Assembly (NCBI RefSeq): GCF_004342905.1
Contig: NZ_SMAN01000022.1
Location: 1 to 55,112, forward strand
DNA: 55,112 nucleotides
Reading direction: 5' to 3'
Source of the DNA: Melghiribacillus thermohalophilus
GTDB taxonomy: Bacteria > Bacillota > Bacilli > Bacillales > Alkalibacillaceae
Part shown: positions 50,810 through 55,112 of the stretch, one piece after another
Layout: each line of letters begins with the position of its first letter
Numbering within the stretch: the first letter of the stretch is position 1
Program-made: the position numbers and the translations under genes
The notes under the pieces: model-generated
The model's database searches: none
Told to the model about the DNA's origin: nothing
Seen by the model: only the letters and a program-made list of their open reading frames with translations

Positions 50810-51310
50810 TTAAGACTTTACAGGAATAATCAGACCATAACCGGGATAGAGAACATCCGGGGAAAAACCTGGACGCCTCCGGTTAACCTCGATAATTTGT
50901 TGTATGGACAGACCGAATTGGACGGCAATAGAAGCGAGACTGTCACCTGATGAAACGACATATATGCGGACTGGCAGCTCAACAGGTGTATTGGAATAAA
51001 TGACATCAGGGTTAGAGATCTGAGGGTTTAACCTTAATATCTGCTGGATATTTGAACCAAAACGGGTAGCAATTTCGTAAAGAGTATCACCTGGCTTGAT
51101 AAAATAAAATACCTGATTTGCAGGATTATAAAGGTATGGCACGATGAAATCCTGTCCCGGGAAAATCAAACCGGGGTCTGTAAATGGCGGATAAAGGGCA
51201 TTGAGCTGTTCGATTCTCTGAACATCGCTTCCCAGTCTCTGAGCAATGGAGTATAGAGTGTCTCCAGGCCGTACGGTATAAATAAAAAAGGTTCCCTGTG
51301 CTACAGGCAT
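50810..51310 (-). CDS. Triple-LysM protein
   Basis: The 166-residue protein is built from three LysM modules (about 9-55, 68-112, 116-162), each with a (V/I)xPGDTLYxIAxR(F/L)G start or its variant SSGDSLASIAVQFG and an NP/NR core. LysM binds peptidoglycan or chitin-type glycans. There is no signal peptide, as in some spore-coat LysM proteins such as SafA-like and YrbA-like ones, so a spore or envelope role is possible. AAGGAGGAGTATTC precedes the ATG. Confidence 0.9.
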   Translation of the reverse strand: MPVAQGTFFIYTVRPGDTLYSIAQRLGSDVQRIEQLNALYPPFTDPGLIFPGQDFIVPYLYNPANQVFYFIKPGDTLYEIATRFGSNIQQILRLNPQISNPDVIYSNTPVELPVRIYVVSSGDSLASIAVQFGLSIQQIIEVNRRRPGFSPDVLYPGYGLIIPVKS

Positions 51311-51579
51311 GAATACTCCTCCTTAGACATATATCTTTGTAACATGATATACATCCAGGAAAAAGATGGTGCTTTTCCAGTCAAAAGAATGTTCTTGGTT
51401 TTTCAGAATGAAGCAACAGGAATTACCTCAAAATTTGCCGAATGGTATAATATCAGGGAAAAGATTTCCTGACCAAGATCTTTTAGATTTGAAAATAGGT
51501 TGTGTATGGATGATAACCAATCCATCTTATCATTATTGCATGCAATTTGCTAACCATCATGTTAGGGAAGGGACAATAT

Positions 51580-53028
51580 ATGAATGTATTAACGATCTTA
51601 TTGAGCATATTTTTTATTTTAAATTTCTTTTTTGCAGGGATTGTTATATTCATGGAAAGAAGGGATGCCAGCGCAACCTGGGCATGGATTTTGGTCTTGT
51701 TTTTTGTACCATTGCTCGGGTTTATCCTGTACCTTGTTTTCGGTCAAAACTTAAGCCGAAAACGGCTTTTTGAGTGGGATGACATCCATAAAATCGGTAT
51801 TGATCATATGATTTCAAAGCAAATAGACGCACTGAAATACCGTTACTTTAGTTTTATTGACCAAAATGTAGAAGCTTACAGAAGTTTAATATACATGCAT
51901 CTCATCAACAATGATGCTCTATTGACCCAGGATAATGAAATACAAATTTTCACGGACGGCAATGAAAAGTTTGATCAGCTATTTCAGGATATCAGACAGG
52001 CAAAGGATCATATTCATTTGCAGTACTATATTTTCCGCAATGACAACCTGGGAAAGCAATTAATATCCCTTTTGACGGACAAGGCGAAAGCGGGCGTCCG
52101 GGTACGGGTTTTATATGATGATATGGGTTCGAGAACCCTTACCAAAAGAGCATTTAAACAACTGATTCAGGCCGGGGGGGAAATTGCCGCCTTCTTCCCG
52201 TCACCGATTCCTCTGGTCAATTTGCGTCTGAATTACCGAAATCACCGTAAACTGGTGATTATTGACGGGCAGATTGGCTATGTAGGTGGTTTTAATGTCG
52301 GGGATGAATATCTCGGGTTGAAATCGAAATTCGGATACTGGCGTGATACCCATCTTCGGATAAAAGGAAGGGCCGTTCATACAATGCAAACCCGATTTAT
52401 TCTAGACTGGAACCAGGCAGCGGATGAAAGAAAAATGGGGTTTGCGGAGCGTTATTTTCCAGAAAGCCGTCCAGCGGGCAATGTTTCTATGCAGATTGTC
52501 ACAAGCGGACCTGATGAGGAGTGGGAGCAGATCAAACATGGGTATATCAAAATGATTGCATCTGCCAAAACATCAATCTATATCCAGACTCCTTATTTTA
52601 TCCCTGATGCAAGTGTCCTGGATGCCCTGAGAATTGCCTCTTTATCCGGGGTTGATGTAAGAGTGATGATTCCAAATAAGCCTGATCATATGTTTGTGTA
52701 CTGGGCGACCCTTTCTTATGCAGGCGAGCTGTTAAAGACAGGTGCTAAAATATATATTTATGATAATGGTTTTATCCATTCAAAAATGATTGTTGTGGAT
52801 GATCAAGTCGCATCCGTAGGAACAGCGAATATTGATGTCCGCAGCTTTCGACTGAATTTTGAAGTCAATGCCTTTATTTATCATAAGGAGACGGCTAGAA
52901 AACTAACGGATATTTTTCATCAGGATATGGAACTGGCCAGAGAACTGACACTCGAATCATTCAGACAGCGCCCCCTTAAGATCCGCTTTAAGGAATCGAT
53001 ATCCAGGCTTCTGTCACCCATATTATAG
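51580..53028 (+). CDS. cls: Cardiolipin synthase
   Basis: From ATG 51580 the product is 482 residues, the usual length. Two N-terminal helices (about 3-24, 33-54) precede two phospholipase-D HKD motifs: HRKLVIID (His222, Lys224, Asp229) and HSKMIVVD (His400, Lys402, Asp407). It condenses two phosphatidylglycerols into cardiolipin and glycerol in the membrane. AGGGAAGGG precedes this ATG; an upstream in-frame start lacks support. Confidence 0.95.
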   Translation: MNVLTILLSIFFILNFFFAGIVIFMERRDASATWAWILVLFFVPLLGFILYLVFGQNLSRKRLFEWDDIHKIGIDHMISKQIDALKYRYFSFIDQNVEAYRSLIYMHLINNDALLTQDNEIQIFTDGNEKFDQLFQDIRQAKDHIHLQYYIFRNDNLGKQLISLLTDKAKAGVRVRVLYDDMGSRTLTKRAFKQLIQAGGEIAAFFPSPIPLVNLRLNYRNHRKLVIIDGQIGYVGGFNVGDEYLGLKSKFGYWRDTHLRIKGRAVHTMQTRFILDWNQAADERKMGFAERYFPESRPAGNVSMQIVTSGPDEEWEQIKHGYIKMIASAKTSIYIQTPYFIPDASVLDALRIASLSGVDVRVMIPNKPDHMFVYWATLSYAGELLKTGAKIYIYDNGFIHSKMIVVDDQVASVGTANIDVRSFRLNFEVNAFIYHKETARKLTDIFHQDMELARELTLESFRQRPLKIRFKESISRLLSPIL

Positions 53029-53112
53029 GTGAATCGACAATTTCCCGGGAAATATTCGCCCTTTAAAACGGTGTCTAATGGCATCTGTTGTTTAGAAAGG
53101 AGGAGAAGGGTC

Positions 53113-53448
53113 ATGTTTGTAAAAATGTATCAATATTATATTCATCCTGAAAAAACTGAACAATTTTGGGCTGTTCAAAAAAAAGCCCATTCCCTTTATA
53201 CAAAGTATGTCCAATATAGGGTTCATTTTCTCCACGACGAAAAAAACCCATCAAGGTGGCTGGAAATTCAGTATTATCCAAATCAGGAAAGCTATGAAAA
53301 AGGACAAAGGCTGGTCAATGAAGATCAAGAAATAAAGGAATTGTGGAAGGCATTTCAATCTGTTCTTGACCCGCGTTATCAGATCATCCAGGAAGAACAA
53401 TTCTCGTCTGTTGAACTTGATGGGAATGGGGAGATGGAAATGGGATAA
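53113..53448 (+). CDS. Small hypothetical protein, likely alpha/beta-barrel
   Basis: From ATG 53113 (AGGAGG, then AGAAGGG, upstream) the product is 111 residues: FVKMYQYYIHPEKTEQFW, then RVHFLHDEKNPSRWLEIQYY and an acidic helix. The pattern of short strand, helix, strand with aromatic residues recalls ferredoxin-like dimeric barrels (ABM/NIPSNAP type), but I cannot confirm a family. Its TAA overlaps the ATG of the NUDIX pseudogene (TAATG), so the two were coupled. Confidence 0.6.
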   Translation: MFVKMYQYYIHPEKTEQFWAVQKKAHSLYTKYVQYRVHFLHDEKNPSRWLEIQYYPNQESYEKGQRLVNEDQEIKELWKAFQSVLDPRYQIIQEEQFSSVELDGNGEMEMG

Positions 53449-53875
53449 TGGACAAATGGGAAGGTGCGGCGGCGGTATGTATCAACGATGAAGGAAAATG
53501 ACTGATGGTTCTTCAGGGAAAGCCAGATGAAGAAAAAACGTGGTCCATCCCCTCGGGAGGAATGAAGGTTGGAGAAAGCCCGGAGAAATGCTGCGAGAGA
53601 GAAGTGTTTGAAGAAACAGGCTATCGGGTAAACATCCTGAAAAAACTGTGTGTAAAAAGGACATACACCGAACACATACAGGTTATCGTTCATTATTTCT
53701 GGGCAGAAGTCATCGGCGGAAAATCCGTCATTCAGGATCCGGATGAATTAATTCATCAAGGGACTGGAAGACGAAAGATGAAACGGAAACGTTAAATCTA
53801 TCTTATCCTGAGGATCGGGAGCTGTTGATTCACGTTTTTAACAGGTATTCTGGTTTGAGGGAGGAAGAAAGGTGA
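53448..53875 (+). pseudogene. NUDIX hydrolase, disrupted by stop and frameshift
   Basis: Translation from ATG 53448 gives MDKWEGAAAVCINDEGK, an in-frame TGA at 53499-53501, then LMVLQGKPDEEKTWSIPSGG and a complete Nudix box (GGMKVGESPEKCCEREVFEE plus TGY). After DPDELIHQ near 53758 the frame shifts; the other frame continues WKTKDETETLNLSYPEDREL to a TGA at 53873. Two independent lesions make it a pseudogene unless they are sequencing errors. Confidence 0.85.
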
Positions 53876-54480
53876 AAAAATTTTTTGAGCAATTTAAAAA
53901 CCCCCGTGGTTTTCTTGGGGTGATGGCTAGTAAAATCATGGCCCGTTCTAACCGGGAACTGAATGAATGGACGATCTCACTGCTCAATTTAAAGTCAGAT
54001 GACCATGTACTAGAAATTGGCTATGGACCGGGGATAGGCATTGAACAGGTGGTTCGTTTTGTTCCCGATGGATTTGTGTGTGGGTTAGATTTGTCTGAAG
54101 TCTCCTTTAAAGAGGCGAAAAAAAGAAACAGAAAAGCCATTGAAAATCATCTTCTCGAACTCCGGATTGGCGATGTTAGTGAACTCCCTGCCTTTTCAGT
54201 GAAATTTGATAAGATTTACTCGGTTAATTCCATTCATTTTTGGAATGAACCGGTACGAGCCCTCAGACATTTAAACCATATCATGAACCCCGGCGGCCTG
54301 CTCGCCTCGACCATCCAGCCGAGGGAAAAGGGAGCTACTGATCAAACCGCAAAACAAATGGCTGCACAGATAAAAAAACATATGGAGGAAGCCGGGTTTG
54401 AAAATATCGATATCAAGTCAAAAGATATGAAGCCCGTTTCAGCTGTATGTATACTGGGAAACCGAAGCTTATCCGATTAA
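53872..54480 (+). CDS. Class I SAM-dependent methyltransferase
   Basis: The 202-residue protein has motif I VLEIGYGPGIG, motif II CGLDLSE and the post-I/III segments GDVSELP, DKIYSVNSIHFW and GGLLAST, a UbiE-like small-molecule methyltransferase arrangement. The substrate is unknown. The GTG start overlaps the end of the NUDIX pseudogene and follows GAGGAAGAAAG. Confidence 0.85.
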   Translation: MKKFFEQFKNPRGFLGVMASKIMARSNRELNEWTISLLNLKSDDHVLEIGYGPGIGIEQVVRFVPDGFVCGLDLSEVSFKEAKKRNRKAIENHLLELRIGDVSELPAFSVKFDKIYSVNSIHFWNEPVRALRHLNHIMNPGGLLASTIQPREKGATDQTAKQMAAQIKKHMEEAGFENIDIKSKDMKPVSAVCILGNRSLSD

Positions 54481-54812
54481 ATGGCTGATCAGAACCAGGA
54501 ACGAATAGTACACTACCTATGCCCCCTGCTATTAAAGCAGGGGATATTTGTCTTGATTCGGAACTTTTAAACATGAGCGGATCTGTATCATCTCCTATGG
54601 ATTCTGCTGCAGCGCACAGTACCCTGGCTGTATCGGTCCTCTGCAGCGAAAGCAGCCTCCTCGCAGGTCTTCCAGCCATTTTTCGGATTTTCGGCGCATC
54701 GGCCTTACCTAAAAACTGGCTGATCCGGGAAGAATGCGGTATGATATGATCTGGAATGAGATTTATGACTGGATCTAGAATATATTCGGATACCACTCAG
54801 GAGGACAACTAT
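54481..54812. other. Intergenic with a hairpin, no gene supported
   Basis: CCCCTGC / GCAGGGG (54523-54543) is a terminator-like hairpin with a weak T run after the methyltransferase gene. Open frames on both strands between 54519 and 54796 have no ribosome binding site and no features I recognise. Confidence 0.45.
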
Positions 54813-54971
54813 ATGAAAGAAGTTATTTTATCCTTGTTTTCAGGACTGTTTGTAGGCTTTTTGTTTGCACTTTTAAGACTGCCTATTCCTGCTCCCCCCG
54901 CACTGGCTGGAGTTGCAGGGATTGTCGGGATATACCTTGGTTTTAAGTTTTTTCAAATGTTTTTTAACTGA
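54813..54971 (+). CDS. XapX-domain small membrane protein
   Basis: The 52-residue protein MKEVILSLFSGLFVGFLFAL continues with LRLPIPAPPALAGVAGIVGIYLG, the XapX pattern: two helices around a proline-rich turn. Role unknown. AGGAGGACAACTAT precedes the ATG. Confidence 0.9.
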   Translation: MKEVILSLFSGLFVGFLFALLRLPIPAPPALAGVAGIVGIYLGFKFFQMFFN

Positions 54972-54974
54972 AAA

Positions 54975-55007
54975 AAAAGCCAGCTGCCTGGAATGAGCTG
55001 GCTTTTA
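54975..55007. terminator. Bidirectional terminator after XapX gene
   Basis: AAAAGCCAGCT pairs with AGCTGGCTTTT, flanked by A and T runs. Confidence 0.85.
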
Positions 55008-55014
55008 AACAATT

Positions 55015-55112
55015 TTATGGTTCTCCGCAACAAAATGTGCTTGATTCTTCCTCTATCGTATGATTGCTTTCAAATGCTAGGCTGGTTGCTGACATTCCAT
55101 GCGAATACGCAT
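55015..55112 (-). CDS. Possible 3' end of a minus-strand gene at the window edge
   Basis: The minus-strand frame stays open from the edge and ends with FCCGEP and TAA at 55015, just beyond a bidirectional terminator, as expected for a convergent gene. It reads AYSHGMSATSLAFESNHTIE then EESSTFCCGEP. Too short to assign. Confidence 0.35.
   Translation of the reverse strand, partial: AYSHGMSATSLAFESNHTIEEESSTFCCGEP

Noticed and set aside
54519-54796. Small genes on either strand between the methyltransferase and xapX
   Set aside because: No ribosome binding sites, overlapping open frames on both strands and no motif.

Overview
The window reads as the chromosome of a low-to-mid-GC Bacillales bacterium, most likely a Bacillaceae member. 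The reasons are strong AGGAGG-type ribosome binding sites with frequent TTG/GTG starts, an S-box (SAM-I) riboswitch ahead of metNPQ, B. subtilis-type genes (opuAC, dctB-dctS-dctR, ykwC-like, yvgT-like, cls), two matches to the CcpA cre consensus, and many short intrinsic terminators. No rRNA, tRNA, CRISPR array, complete insertion sequence or phage module is visible.

Layout. 1-2488 is a conspicuously AT-rich block holding a half-length MFS transporter gene, a divergent HTH-TPR regulator and a 37-codon ORF. Its right edge cuts into a 5'-truncated ornithine cyclodeaminase-family (OCD) gene. 3.2-5.6 kb holds a solo minimal nucleotidyltransferase, a C-terminal half of an AbgT transporter and a YdjM-like membrane protein. 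5.75-8.56 kb is a SAM-riboswitch-controlled metNPQ methionine importer. 8.86-9.14 kb is a 21-bp tandem repeat array. 9.2-13.6 kb has opuAC, a small membrane protein, a relic OCD tail and a Na+/solute symporter operon. 14-21.9 kb has an AraC/GyrI-like regulator, an intact OCD gene, a CitST-like two-component system and a tctCBA tripartite carboxylate transporter. 22-33.8 kb is housekeeping: MscS channel, DUF454, UPF0126, DsbA/FrnE, ilvE with a structured leader, EamA transporter, ketopantoate reductase, nagAB, a hydrolase and RidA. 34-43.1 kb holds a DctB-DctS-DctR sensor set followed by a TAXI-TRAP transporter and two catabolic enzymes. 43.2 kb to the end holds DUF4003, rhodanese lipoprotein, ykwC-like dehydrogenase, a heptad-repeat coiled-coil protein, a MASE3-PAS-GGDEF-EAL protein, small proteins, LysM protein, cardiolipin synthase, a NUDIX pseudogene, a methyltransferase and XapX.

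How the genes work together. The main theme is uptake of organic acids. Two modules have the same design: CitA/DcuS-type sensor kinase, cognate response regulator, then a binding-protein-dependent secondary transporter (TctCBA in one, TAXI-TRAP in the other). Ahead of each transporter I see a tandem 9-bp direct repeat (TGAACAAAA twice, AGACCAAAA twice), followed by a promoter that overlaps a full cre match. The simplest reading is activation by the adjacent response regulator and repression by CcpA. The TAXI-TRAP operon continues into a fumarylacetoacetate-hydrolase-fold enzyme and an atypical SDR, which probably start catabolism of an unidentified acid.

Decay is also a theme. There are three OCD copies (one intact, one lacking its start, one reduced to its last 27 codons), each lying upstream of a different secondary transporter, plus truncated MFS, AbgT, epimerase and NUDIX genes. 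All functional statements come from reading the sequence and recalling protein families; no database search was run.
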